Shown one piece after another: positions 1-5,929 of a DNA stretch of 8,538 nucleotides; positions within the stretch are counted from its first letter, which is position 1, and each line of letters begins with the position of its first letter. Under the pieces are notes generated by a model that searched no databases, was not told the DNA's origin, and saw only the letters and a program-made list of their open reading frames with translations. The stretch lies in contig JAYSWD010000011.1 in NCBI GenBank assembly GCA_043718225.1, positions 1 through 8,538 on the forward strand. The letters run 5' to 3'. The translations under genes and the position numbers were made by a program. The stretch comes from Multiplicimicrobium sp043718225. Lineage in GTDB: Bacteria; Omnitrophota; Omnitrophia; Omnitrophales; Aquincolibacteriaceae.

Positions 1-284
1 TTTTGAATCATGGAACGCGCAACCGATGCCGTCATTTCAGGCCGCATAGTCATCGAACGTGCGCCGCGGTCTTCAAAGGTATACATTTCCTTACCGACAA
101 TATCGCTGGTTTCGCCGATCGCACGGTTAAAGAGCTCGGTCGGTTCGAGGATGGGCGTGCGAATTTCAAGAAAGCCTTCGCTTTCAAGAAAAATGCGGGC
201 GCGCTTTTCAAGCTGCTGCCAAGCCTGGACTGTGGAGGGCAGGACATCTTCCATGCCCGGAAAAGACTGGTACTTCAAAGCCAT
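1..284 (-). CDS. hisS: Histidyl-tRNA synthetase, N-terminal part (partial)
   Basis: Attaches histidine to tRNA-His in the cytoplasm, using ATP. Only the first 94 codons lie in the window; the gene continues past position 1. The visible protein has the HisS N-terminal signature: SFPGMEDVLP at residues 7-16, the class II motif 1 region around EIRTPILEPTELF (40-52), the HisS-typical RAIGETSDIVGKEMYTFEDRG (54-74, described here as one block), and the beginning of motif 2 with RPE at 81-83. The ATG at 284 is the only in-frame start, because an in-frame stop lies 9 bases upstream of it. Its purine-rich AAGGGA site nearly touches the start, a very short spacing. The gene lies downstream of rpsU on the same strand with its own promoter candidate. 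Identity is firm; the catalytic and anticodon-binding parts cannot be checked here. Confidence 0.96.
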   Translation of the reverse strand, partial: MALKYQSFPGMEDVLPSTVQAWQQLEKRARIFLESEGFLEIRTPILEPTELFNRAIGETSDIVGKEMYTFEDRGARSMTMRPEMTASVARSMIQ

Positions 285-319
285 TCCCTTGTTTTAAATC
301 GGTCGGAAAAACTGCGGGG

Positions 320-348
320 AGTATACCAAATAGAATCACGCATGGCTA
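320..348 (-). promoter_or_regulatory. Probable hisS promoter (-35/-10)
   Basis: On the minus strand TAGCCA (343-348) and TATACT (320-325) are separated by exactly 17 bases. The -10 box matches 5 of 6 consensus bases and the -35 box 4 of 6. Transcription would start near 313, giving a leader of about 29 bases before the hisS ATG. The -35 box touches the inner edge of the large hairpin at 333-379, and the spacer contains one arm of that hairpin. Confidence 0.5.
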
Positions 349-379
349 TGACCCGTAAAGGGTAACGCATGCGTGATTC
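333..379 (-). terminator. Large hairpin after rpsU, possible terminator
   Basis: A perfect 11-base inverted repeat, GAATCACGCAT (333-343) and ATGCGTGATTC (369-379), encloses 25 bases that hold a smaller ACCC/GGGT stem. It lies 31 bases beyond the rpsU stop. Read in the rpsU direction the stem is followed by TATTTGG, a poor U-tract, so termination would be partial or factor-assisted. It overlaps the proposed hisS promoter, and an operator role is an alternative. Confidence 0.45.
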
Positions 380-409
380 GACAGGGCAAACGAAACGAAC
401 AGGTTTCTC

Positions 410-589
410 TTAGAATCTTGTTTTTTTCGACTTCGGAGAGCGGATTTTGCGGCGGCGCTTTTCGCTCGGCTTCTCGTAAGTTTTGCGGGCTTTAAGAATC
501 TTTAAAATTCCTTCGCGCTCAACCTTTTTCTTCAAACGCTTTAAAGCTTTTTCAAGTGGCTCATGCTCATTAACTTCAACTTTCAACAC
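410..589 (-). CDS. rpsU: Small ribosomal subunit protein bS21
   Basis: Component of the 30S subunit platform near the 3' end of 16S rRNA, where it helps initiation. The 59-residue product starts MLKVEVNEHEPLEKALKR, with the family's acidic-then-basic N-terminal helix. It continues with EREGIL (24-29), the conserved YEKPSEKRRRK stretch (39-49), and a basic tail ending KKTRF. The length fits the short form of the family; E. coli S21 has a C-terminal extension that is absent here. I chose the GTG at 589 because GGTGAT, complementary to the 16S 3' end, sits 5 bases upstream at 595-600. The TTG codon immediately after it is a possible alternative. The gene appears monocistronic, with a strong promoter upstream and a hairpin downstream. 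It is divergent from the comF gene. Confidence 0.96.
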   Translation of the reverse strand: MLKVEVNEHEPLEKALKRLKKKVEREGILKILKARKTYEKPSEKRRRKIRSPKSKKTRF

Positions 590-594
590 AGATC

Positions 595-604
595 ATCACC
601 CCTT
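595..604 (-). promoter_or_regulatory. Shine-Dalgarno site fixing the rpsU start
   Basis: The minus strand reads AAGGGGTGAT, nearly the full complement of the 16S rRNA 3' tail with one base missing. A spacer of 5 bases to the GTG supports that unusual start codon. Confidence 0.75.
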
Positions 605-629
605 TTTTCGTATATGGAAAAGTTCGAGG

Positions 630-658
630 ATTATAGGGAAAAGCCTCTCCCTAATCAA
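630..658 (-). promoter_or_regulatory. rpsU promoter (-35/-10)
   Basis: On the minus strand TTGATT (653-658), a 17-base spacer, and a perfect TATAAT (630-635) form a sigma-70-type promoter. The start of transcription would be near 623, leaving a leader of about 33 bases that contains the Shine-Dalgarno site. This is the best promoter in the window, as expected for a ribosomal protein gene. Confidence 0.75.
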
Positions 659-687
659 GCAGAGTCTCTAGCAAGACACAGCATAAC

Positions 688-707
688 CGCGTTGCATGCG
701 CAACGCG
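688..707. repeat. Perfect 8-bp GC-rich inverted repeat between divergent promoters
   Basis: CGCGTTGC (688-695) and GCAACGCG (700-707) flank a 4-base loop, ATGC. It lies between the rpsU -35 box and the comF -35 box. No T-run follows on either strand, so it does not look like a terminator; an operator for one or both genes is possible. Confidence 0.6.
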
Positions 708-710
708 ACC

Positions 711-739
711 TTGCGATATTTGCTTCGAGGCTCTAGAAT
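711..739 (+). promoter_or_regulatory. Probable comF promoter (-35/-10)
   Basis: TTGCGA (711-716), a 17-base spacer and TAGAAT (734-739). Only 8 bases separate the -10 box from the ATG at 748, so transcription would begin at or just before the start codon. No Shine-Dalgarno site is visible there, consistent with a leaderless message. Confidence 0.5.
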
Positions 740-747
740 ACGCGCCT

Positions 748-1452
748 ATGATTTCCATGACTTTTGAGACTTTTCTGTCTTCCCTTTTTCCGGCTGAATG
801 CCAAACCTGCGGTAAAGATCTGCCTATGCGCGAAAAAACGCTTTGCAGAGCCTGTATCGTTCCGGTCATGGAACATCAGGTCTCTTTTCAAGATGCTTTG
901 CAGGAACCCGCGATTCCTCATATTCGCAGCGCTTGGGCGGCTTTTCGCTATCAGGGGCCGGTCCGCACGCTTTTGCAACGCGTTAAATTCAAACAGGAAT
1001 TCTATTTGCTTGAGCCGCTCAGCCGGATGGCGGCTAACCTGTTCCAGGCCGTGGTTTCAGATACGCAATATGACGCAATAATTCCGATGCCGGTGGATTG
1101 GACCCGCCGCTTCGCGCGCCGTTTCAATCAAAGTGAAATCCTGGCGCAAAACCTCGCTCAATGGGGCCGTGTTCCGGTTGAAAGCCGCCTGCTTTATAAA
1201 AAAATTCATTCGCGTCCGCAATCCGGTCTTTCCAAAGAAGAGCGGCGCTGGAACCTTTTCGGCGCTTTCGGAGTCCGCGGCTCCGCCGCGGTATCGGGCA
1301 AATCGTTTCTTTTGATCGATGACATTGTCACGACGGGTTCGAGCGCGAGCGAAGCGGCGCAGACTTTGCTCAACGCCGGCGCGAGACGCGTTGATCTCTT
1401 TACTTTAGCACGGTCGGTTCTGATTTCCGCAAAAGCGAAGACGCAGGAATGA
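748..1452 (+). CDS. comF: ComF family protein (zinc finger plus phosphoribosyltransferase-like domain)
   Basis: ComF/ComFC proteins are cytoplasmic and support natural transformation in Gram-positive and some Gram-negative bacteria; in many lineages the role is unknown. The 234-residue length is typical. A four-cysteine zinc site is visible near the N-terminus: C18-x2-C21 and C33-x2-C36. It is followed by a PMPVDWTRRFARRFNQSE block (113-130), the family's RGFNQ-like region, and QSGLSKEERRWN (158-169). The phosphoribosyltransferase PRPP loop, LLIDDIVTTGSSASE, lies at 188-202. The ATG at 748 gives the full N-terminus; the ATG at 757 is an alternative that keeps both CxxC pairs. The gene ends 10 bases before the permease gene and probably shares its transcript. 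No other competence gene is in the window, so a DNA-uptake role is not shown by context. Confidence 0.92.
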   Translation: MISMTFETFLSSLFPAECQTCGKDLPMREKTLCRACIVPVMEHQVSFQDALQEPAIPHIRSAWAAFRYQGPVRTLLQRVKFKQEFYLLEPLSRMAANLFQAVVSDTQYDAIIPMPVDWTRRFARRFNQSEILAQNLAQWGRVPVESRLLYKKIHSRPQSGLSKEERRWNLFGAFGVRGSAAVSGKSFLLIDDIVTTGSSASEAAQTLLNAGARRVDLFTLARSVLISAKAKTQE

Positions 1453-1462
1453 AAGCCCCATC

Positions 1463-2563
1463 ATGAAAGTACTGGACCGCTATCTCACCCGCGAGCTTTT
1501 CTTCCCCATCTTTATTATTTCAGTTTCGCTTGTTTTCCTTTTTCTGATTGCGGACCTTTTTGACAATCTTGACCTGCTTTTAAGCAACCATGTTCCTGTT
1601 CCGATTATGCTCCAGTACTATCTCAATCTTATTCCTTACTCTTATACTCAAATCGCGTGCTGGGCGGCCTGGATCGGAACTGTTTATCTTTTGATCCAGC
1701 TGGGAATGCATAATGAAATGACCGCCATGAAAGCGGCGGGGCTGCCGATCAAAACCATTGTGCGGCCGATTCTTTTTCTCGGCTTCCTGATCGGTGTTTT
1801 TGTTTTTGTGGTCAGCGAATGGGTGGTTCCCCCGTCGTACACCAAAGCCCATGAACTGATGGATGTTTACATTGAGAAGAATAAAACTCAAAAAGAACTG
1901 CGCATTTATAAAAATCTGACGTACAACGCGGGCGACCGCCTTTTGATTTATTTCCGCAAGTTCAGCGCAAAAAAGAATGTGGCGGTTGACGCCGTTGTTC
2001 TCAAATGGGATGACTCATCTCAAAATACTTATGAGAAAACCATGGCAAAAAAAGCTTTCTTCAACGGGAAAAGCTGGGATTTTTACGATGTGACTTCTTA
2101 TCAGACGGACTCCCAGGGAAAGATTCTCGGCAAACCGGAGTACTTCAAGAAGGTTGTCCATCCTGAAATTACAGTCCGACCCGAGGATATGATCCAGGAC
2201 GCGAAAGACCCCATCAAAATGTCCATTTTTGACCTCCATCATCTCATTCAAAACATGAAGGCCAAAGGAATTGACGCATCCGATGAAAAAGTCCAGTTCT
2301 ATCAAAGACTGGCTTTGCCCTGGCAAAGCTTTTTGATGATTTTTTTCACATTGCCCATCTTGGGAACGGTGCGTTCGCGCAAGGCTTTAGCGGGCATGGT
2401 GCTTCAATGTCTCGCGATTATTTTCGCATACCACGTTTTGGGCGCGGTTTTTACGGCACTTGGAAAATCAGGAAAGATTTGGCCGGTTCTTGGGGCCTGG
2501 GCGCATCATGCCGGTTTTTTTACTTACATGCTTTTTCAGCTCGACCGCGCGAATCACGAATAG
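1463..2563 (+). CDS. LptF/LptG family lipopolysaccharide export permease (YjgP/YjgQ)
   Basis: In the LptB2FG transporter, LptF and LptG pull lipopolysaccharide out of the inner membrane and pass it to LptC, using ATP hydrolysed by LptB. The 366-residue product has the family layout. Three membrane helices lie at about 13-33, 55-80 and 100-122, then a periplasmic beta-rich domain at about 125-275. Three more helices follow at about 285-302, 308-330 and 338-358. The N-terminus MKVLDRYLTRELF matches the conserved family start. The coupling segment GMHNEMTAMKAAGLP (81-95) carries the E-x-x-A-M-[KR]-A-A-G pattern that contacts LptB. I cannot tell LptF from LptG with confidence, and no sister permease gene adjoins. 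It starts 10 bases after the comF stop with only a weak, distant AGGA, so translational coupling is likely. It converges with the next gene 24 bases downstream. Confidence 0.93.
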   Translation: MKVLDRYLTRELFFPIFIISVSLVFLFLIADLFDNLDLLLSNHVPVPIMLQYYLNLIPYSYTQIACWAAWIGTVYLLIQLGMHNEMTAMKAAGLPIKTIVRPILFLGFLIGVFVFVVSEWVVPPSYTKAHELMDVYIEKNKTQKELRIYKNLTYNAGDRLLIYFRKFSAKKNVAVDAVVLKWDDSSQNTYEKTMAKKAFFNGKSWDFYDVTSYQTDSQGKILGKPEYFKKVVHPEITVRPEDMIQDAKDPIKMSIFDLHHLIQNMKAKGIDASDEKVQFYQRLALPWQSFLMIFFTLPILGTVRSRKALAGMVLQCLAIIFAYHVLGAVFTALGKSGKIWPVLGAWAHHAGFFTYMLFQLDRANHE

Positions 2564-2569
2564 CTTCTT

Positions 2570-2584
2570 AAAACTTCCCGTTTT
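2570..2584. terminator. Weak bidirectional hairpin between convergent genes
   Basis: AAAAC (2570-2574), loop TTCCC, GTTTT (2580-2584) fills most of the 24-base gap between convergent genes. The stem is short and AT-rich with no clear T-run beyond its own arm, so any termination would be weak. Confidence 0.25.
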
Positions 2585-2587
2585 CAA

Positions 2588-2926
2588 TTACTTGGATTCT
2601 GAATCTAAACCGGCGGGAACTTCCAGTATTTCAAATTTTCCGTGAAAGCTGGGTATTTCGGGCAAACCGGAAAGCGTTCCGGATAATCCTTTAAGCTGTT
2701 CCGCGAGACGGGCTTCATCTCTTTTTTTTGCTAACCTTAAGCGTCGGTCCGTTTCTGCTTTTTTTTCGGCATCCCGCGCGAATCTTTGGCGTTCTATTTC
2801 CCCTATCGCCTGATCGACAAAATTTCTTTGCCGGTCAATTTCATCGGCAGGATTCCCGGAAGGAGCCGCGAAAGCGGAAAACGCAAAAAAAGTTACGGCA
2901 AAGAAAAAAACAAAGCCTATGCGCAT
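2588..2926 (-). CDS. Small exported charged-helix protein, unknown function
   Basis: I do not recognise this 112-residue protein. A Sec signal peptide is clear: MRIG, a hydrophobic core rich in phenylalanine and alanine, and a likely cut after residue 20 (SAFA then APSG). The mature part runs from about 28 to 80 as one highly charged segment rich in R, E, K, A and Q, predicted to be a continuous helix or coiled coil. A short less-charged tail of proline and glycine ends LDSESK. It starts 13 bases after the glgC stop and is the last gene of that unit, so it is probably co-transcribed. No Shine-Dalgarno site is visible; translation may depend on ribosomes finishing glgC. The signal peptide and the placement argue for a real gene. 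A periplasmic or surface role is inferred only from the signal peptide. Confidence 0.7.
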   Translation of the reverse strand: MRIGFVFFFAVTFFAFSAFAAPSGNPADEIDRQRNFVDQAIGEIERQRFARDAEKKAETDRRLRLAKKRDEARLAEQLKGLSGTLSGLPEIPSFHGKFEILEVPAGLDSESK

Positions 2927-2939
2927 GCTGAAAAAATAC

Positions 2940-4202
2940 TTATATTTTTGTCCCGCTCTGAATATGGGCGTTTTTGGGAATAATCACGATGCCTTCACGG
3001 ATCACATAATTCGGCGCGTCAGCATGCTGCACCCCCGCCGAGTTAACAATTGAAACTCCGTCATCGATCAGAACATTTTTATCGATGATGCAGTTTTCAA
3101 TGCGGCAGTTTTTACCGATTCCAACTTTGTGGTAAGCGCCTTCGCCGATGCCGTCATAATAATCATTCCCCATCAGAACAACCCGTTTAAGCGCGGTTCC
3201 CGCGCCTACAACGGATCTGACGCCGATTACCGCTTCTTCTATCTCCACGCCTTTTAACACACAGCCTTCACCTAAAAGCACGGATTTTAGATTCGCCCCG
3301 TCCATATAGGAAGGCGGCAAAAAACGGGAACGTGTATAAACGGGTCCATCCGGATCGATGAAATCAAACGGCGGATTGGGCTTTGCCAAATCGAGGCTCG
3401 CGTCGAAAAAGCTTTGAATGGTTCCGATATCACGCCAGTAGCCGTTAAAGACATAGCCGTACACTTTGAAATTTTTTATCGCGCGCGGAATCACTTCCTT
3501 TCCGAAGTCTTTTTCGCTACCCGATAAAACCGACCTTAAAACATCATTTTTAAAAACATAAATTCCCATGGACGCCATGAACATCGGTTCAGCTTGAGTG
3601 ACATTAAATTCCTCGCAAATATTTTTTGGCATAATCAAATGCTTGACGTCATCTTCAGGCTGTGGTTTTTCTACAAACGCCTTGATAGTTCCGTCCTTCT
3701 CGATATCCATGATGCCGAAACCGCTGATCTCTTTGCGTGTGACGGGAATGGCGGCTACGGTTACATCTGCTCCGCTTTTATCATGAAAATCAAGAATTTT
3801 GCGGTAATCCATGCGGTAGAGATGATCGCCCGAAAGAATCAGCACAGTATCGCTTTTACCGGCCTGATAATGATGGAAATGCTTGCGCACGGCATCCGCG
3901 GTTCCCTGAACCCAGTCCACACTGCTTAGAGTTTGGTCCGCAGCGAGCAATTCCACGCTCGTTTGATGAAAAGGCTCATACGGATAAGCGCGGTGAATAT
4001 GCTGATGGAGAGAACGGGAATTAAACTGGGTCAAAATGAAAATTTTATGCAGTCCCGAATTCAAACAATTTGAAACAGGAATATCCACCAGCCTGTATTT
4101 GCCGCCGATCGGCACGGCCGGCTTCGACCGGTAATTAGTCAGCGGCGAAAGGCGGGTGCCCCGTCCTCCGCCCAAAATTAATGTTGTCACGCGTGAACTC
4201 AT
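2940..4202 (-). CDS. glgC: Glucose-1-phosphate adenylyltransferase (ADP-glucose pyrophosphorylase)
   Basis: Makes ADP-glucose and pyrophosphate from ATP and glucose-1-phosphate, the committed and usually allosteric step of bacterial glycogen synthesis, in the cytoplasm. The 420-residue length is normal. The nucleotidyltransferase domain shows ILGGGRGTRLSPLT (9-22) with SKPAVP following, GTADAV (100-105), SGDHLYRMDY (124-133), FVEKP (176-180, whose Lys binds glucose-1-phosphate) and YWRDIGT (255-261). The C-terminal part from about 290 is a left-handed beta-helix, with NCIIDKNVLIDDGV at 370-383 and the REGIVIIPKNAHI stretch near the end. Several segments resemble cyanobacterial and plant enzymes more than the E. 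coli form. The ATG overlaps the previous gene's stop (ATGA), and an excellent AAGGGG site lies 7 bases upstream at 4210-4215. No glycogen synthase or branching enzyme is nearby in the window. Confidence 0.96.
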   Translation of the reverse strand: MSSRVTTLILGGGRGTRLSPLTNYRSKPAVPIGGKYRLVDIPVSNCLNSGLHKIFILTQFNSRSLHQHIHRAYPYEPFHQTSVELLAADQTLSSVDWVQGTADAVRKHFHHYQAGKSDTVLILSGDHLYRMDYRKILDFHDKSGADVTVAAIPVTRKEISGFGIMDIEKDGTIKAFVEKPQPEDDVKHLIMPKNICEEFNVTQAEPMFMASMGIYVFKNDVLRSVLSGSEKDFGKEVIPRAIKNFKVYGYVFNGYWRDIGTIQSFFDASLDLAKPNPPFDFIDPDGPVYTRSRFLPPSYMDGANLKSVLLGEGCVLKGVEIEEAVIGVRSVVGAGTALKRVVLMGNDYYDGIGEGAYHKVGIGKNCRIENCIIDKNVLIDDGVSIVNSAGVQHADAPNYVIREGIVIIPKNAHIQSGTKI

Positions 4203-4507
4203 GGCTCGTCCCCTTCAACGTCGGATTCAAATTGAAAATGTTTCCACAAAACCTTCCTAAATGTATCGTTCTCTTGCATCAAAAGCTCAAGCTTTGAACG
4301 AATCTCAAGGATAAATTTTTCGCGCTCGGGTACTTTTTCGTGATTGGCGAACAAATCAATTTTACGGATCAACCCTTGAATCACGCTTGAATTTCTGCGA
4401 ACCTGCGTCTTAATGATCCGCTCTTCTTCTTCAGTCAGGCCCGGAATATATTCTTTAAGCTCGCGGTTAACCGGCTTTGGCAAGTCATACAAAAAATGAA
4501 GCGACAT
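4199..4507 (-). CDS. Small helical cytoplasmic protein, unknown function
   Basis: I do not recognise this 102-residue protein. It has no signal peptide, membrane segment or cysteine pair. It is charged and looks mostly helical: a short N-terminal segment with proline (YDLPKPVNRELKEYIPG, 7-23), then TEEEERIIKTQ, and a heptad-like stretch from about 60 to 92 (EREKFILEIRSKLELLMQ near 61-78), before an acidic tail. It sits between the zinc-ribbon membrane protein (2-base gap, TAATTATG) and glgC (4-base ATGA overlap). That packing strongly supports a real gene translated in step with glgC. A regulatory or assembly partner of GlgC or of the membrane protein is a guess. Only a distant GAGG is seen upstream, inside a hairpin. 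Confidence 0.75.
   Translation of the reverse strand: MSLHFLYDLPKPVNRELKEYIPGLTEEEERIIKTQVRRNSSVIQGLIRKIDLFANHEKVPEREKFILEIRSKLELLMQENDTFRKVLWKHFQFESDVEGDEP
4210..4215 (-). promoter_or_regulatory. Shine-Dalgarno site of glgC inside the upstream gene
   Basis: The minus strand reads AAGGGG 7 bases before the glgC ATG, within the last codons of the 102-residue gene. Together with the ATGA overlap it indicates efficient coupled or independent translation of glgC. Confidence 0.7.
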
Positions 4508-4509
4508 AA

Positions 4510-5802
4510 TTATGCGCCGGCCTCGGCCGGCATAGTTCCTGTTAGTTTTTCAATCAGTACGATTTTTTGATCCGCGTCTTGTTTTAATTCCTGCGGGCTT
4601 TTGACTTCATGCAGAAAAACAACCGCTTCGGCCCAAGCTTTAGCTTGAATTTTATCAAGTGCTTTATTATAGCTTTCTAATGAATTTTTTCGATCAGGAT
4701 CGGTTAATTTTAAAAGCAGTGCTTTCTTAACAGCTAAATCGCTTTTCAACTCATTTAAATCGAATGTCCAAGCGGGAACCTGCAAAAGCTTAAGTAATAC
4801 CGGTTGAATATCCGCGTCCACTTTTTCAAAACCGGCCGAGTAAGGCGGTGCCGGGAGAGTCGCCGCCATGCCGTTAGTCCCGGACAAGACAGATTCTATC
4901 TTTTCAACGGAGCTCAAAGCTTCATTCCATTGACCCGCACGAATTTGCTGTTGAAGCCCGCCATAGATCGCCCCCGCTTGTTCGGCAAGGCCGTTCGAGC
5001 CCTGTTTGGCGAGAGCAAAATTGAGCGAGCCGATTTTCGCGATCGTATCGTTCACAAAACTTCGCAGCATGGTCAAAATAATCGCGCGGTGCTTTCGAAC
5101 ATCATTATCATAAACGGGAAGCCCCACGGAAGCCACATAGGCATCGCGTGCCTGTTGTATTTTTCCGGATAAAAAAAGATCATATGCAGGCGCATAGGTT
5201 TTCTGAAAAAGATCTTCAAGACTTTTTTTGTAACTGCGCGGCAGAGGCATGCGAAAAACTTTTTCCTGCTTCTCAATAAATTGTTTGAATTGTTCTAAGG
5301 ACCAGTTTCCGGACGGCAGCTTTTCAACATTCCCGGCCGTCAGGTCAATGGCGCGCTGAAGCAGTTTTTGATCGGAATCTTCAAGCTGCGGCACGACGGG
5401 AATTTCTATTTTCGAATTTAATACCGCCGATTCATCGGCATTCAGCGCAATCGGCACAACCGATTTAGGCTTAGGCATGTTGACGTGAAGATCTTGCGAT
5501 ACTTTTTGGTTTTGACGCTGTTCGGATCGGCTGGGGCGGGAATTCCAGAACCGGATGCTTCCCCAAATCAATAAGAAAAGGAGCGACGCGAGGGCCAAAA
5601 ATTTTAAAACAAAAAATAAAAACCCCGGAAGCCAGGCAGCTCCGCTCGGCGCCGATTTTTTGGAGGAAACTCGCGGTTTATTTTGCGCCAGCTCAGCCGC
5701 GGGAACAACTGAAGAAGACCAGCCGCAGGAAGGGCATAAAGCAGCGTCTTGTTTTTCGAGTTCGAAGCGGTGCCCGCAATGCGTGCATGCAAGTTGAATC
5801 AT
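4510..5802 (-). CDS. Zinc-ribbon, single-pass membrane protein with helical C-terminal domain, unknown function
   Basis: Function is not recognised. The 430-residue protein begins with a zinc ribbon: C6-x2-C9 and C23-x2-C26, the second pair reading CPSCGW. A low-complexity linker (about 30-55) and one strong membrane helix (about 58-81) follow. The rest, about 85-430, is soluble, with long amphipathic helices. Two phrases look like helix-turn-helix repeat units of TPR type: LSGKIQQARDAYVAS (about residue 213) and AGQWNEALSSVEK. With a cytoplasmic zinc ribbon, the large part would be periplasmic, but topology is inferred. It is the first gene of the glgC cluster and the next gene starts 2 bases after its stop. 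The ATG at 5802 keeps the whole zinc site intact; no Shine-Dalgarno site precedes it. Proteins with a ribbon, one helix and an unknown tail are common in poorly studied phyla. Confidence 0.8.
   Translation of the reverse strand: MIQLACTHCGHRFELEKQDAALCPSCGWSSSVVPAAELAQNKPRVSSKKSAPSGAAWLPGFLFFVLKFLALASLLFLLIWGSIRFWNSRPSRSEQRQNQKVSQDLHVNMPKPKSVVPIALNADESAVLNSKIEIPVVPQLEDSDQKLLQRAIDLTAGNVEKLPSGNWSLEQFKQFIEKQEKVFRMPLPRSYKKSLEDLFQKTYAPAYDLFLSGKIQQARDAYVASVGLPVYDNDVRKHRAIILTMLRSFVNDTIAKIGSLNFALAKQGSNGLAEQAGAIYGGLQQQIRAGQWNEALSSVEKIESVLSGTNGMAATLPAPPYSAGFEKVDADIQPVLLKLLQVPAWTFDLNELKSDLAVKKALLLKLTDPDRKNSLESYNKALDKIQAKAWAEAVVFLHEVKSPQELKQDADQKIVLIEKLTGTMPAEAGA
4516..4531 (-). other. All-GC stem-loop at the gene junction
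   Basis: GCCGGC, a 4-base loop (CGAG on the minus strand), GCCGGC: a perfect 6-bp stem covering the last codons of the zinc-ribbon gene and ending 3 bases before its stop codon. No T-run follows, so it is not a standard terminator. It may pause ribosomes or mark an RNA processing point within the transcript. Confidence 0.4.
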
Positions 5803-5811
5803 AGTTCAAGC

Positions 5812-5840
5812 ATTATGTCGTTTTCCCTATTCAAAATCCA
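5812..5840 (-). promoter_or_regulatory. Possible promoter of the glgC cluster
   Basis: On the minus strand TGGATT (5835-5840), 17 bases, CATAAT (5812-5817). The -10 box matches 5 of 6 consensus bases but the -35 is weak. Only 9 bases separate it from the ATG at 5802, the same close geometry seen upstream of comF, implying a very short or absent leader. Confidence 0.35.
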
Positions 5841-5849
5841 GGAAATCTT

Positions 5850-5864
5850 AAGAGAAAATCTCTT
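5850..5864. repeat. Short AT-rich inverted repeat
   Basis: AAGAGA, loop AAA, TCTCTT in the gap upstream of the glgC cluster. It could be a weak stop for the gene ending at 5924 or an operator; there is no supporting T-run. Confidence 0.25.
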
Positions 5865-5888
5865 CTCTTGCGGTTGAGCGTAAGCTCG

Positions 5889-5929
5889 CCTGCCTGCCGA
5901 GTGGCAGAAAAAAAAGGACAGAGTCAGGC
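5889..5929 (-). repeat. REP-like palindromic element, copy A
   Basis: On the minus strand it runs from the stop-codon region of the small exported gene (GCCTGACTCTGTCC) through a run of eight T to a CTGCC/GGCAG hairpin (5894-5898 and 5903-5907), ending GGCAGG. Copy B at 6287-6328 has the same order of parts: GCCTGAC, a T-rich stretch, then a CCTGCC palindrome. The T-run comes before the hairpin, the reverse of an intrinsic terminator. Confidence 0.5.

Noticed and set aside
3..365. Open frames on the plus strand opposite hisS
   Set aside because: The minus strand encodes an unmistakable HisS N-terminus; the plus-strand products have no family features.
764..1315. Plus-strand open frames shifted relative to comF
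   Set aside because: They overlap the ComF protein, which has its zinc and PRPP motifs in the other frame; they are arginine-rich shadow translations.
3594..3929. Plus-strand open frames inside glgC
   Set aside because: They lie fully opposite conserved GlgC motifs and have no start signals or recognisable features.
5889..5920. Intrinsic terminator for the gene ending at 5924
   Set aside because: The T-run comes before the hairpin in the direction of transcription, so the order is wrong for rho-independent termination.
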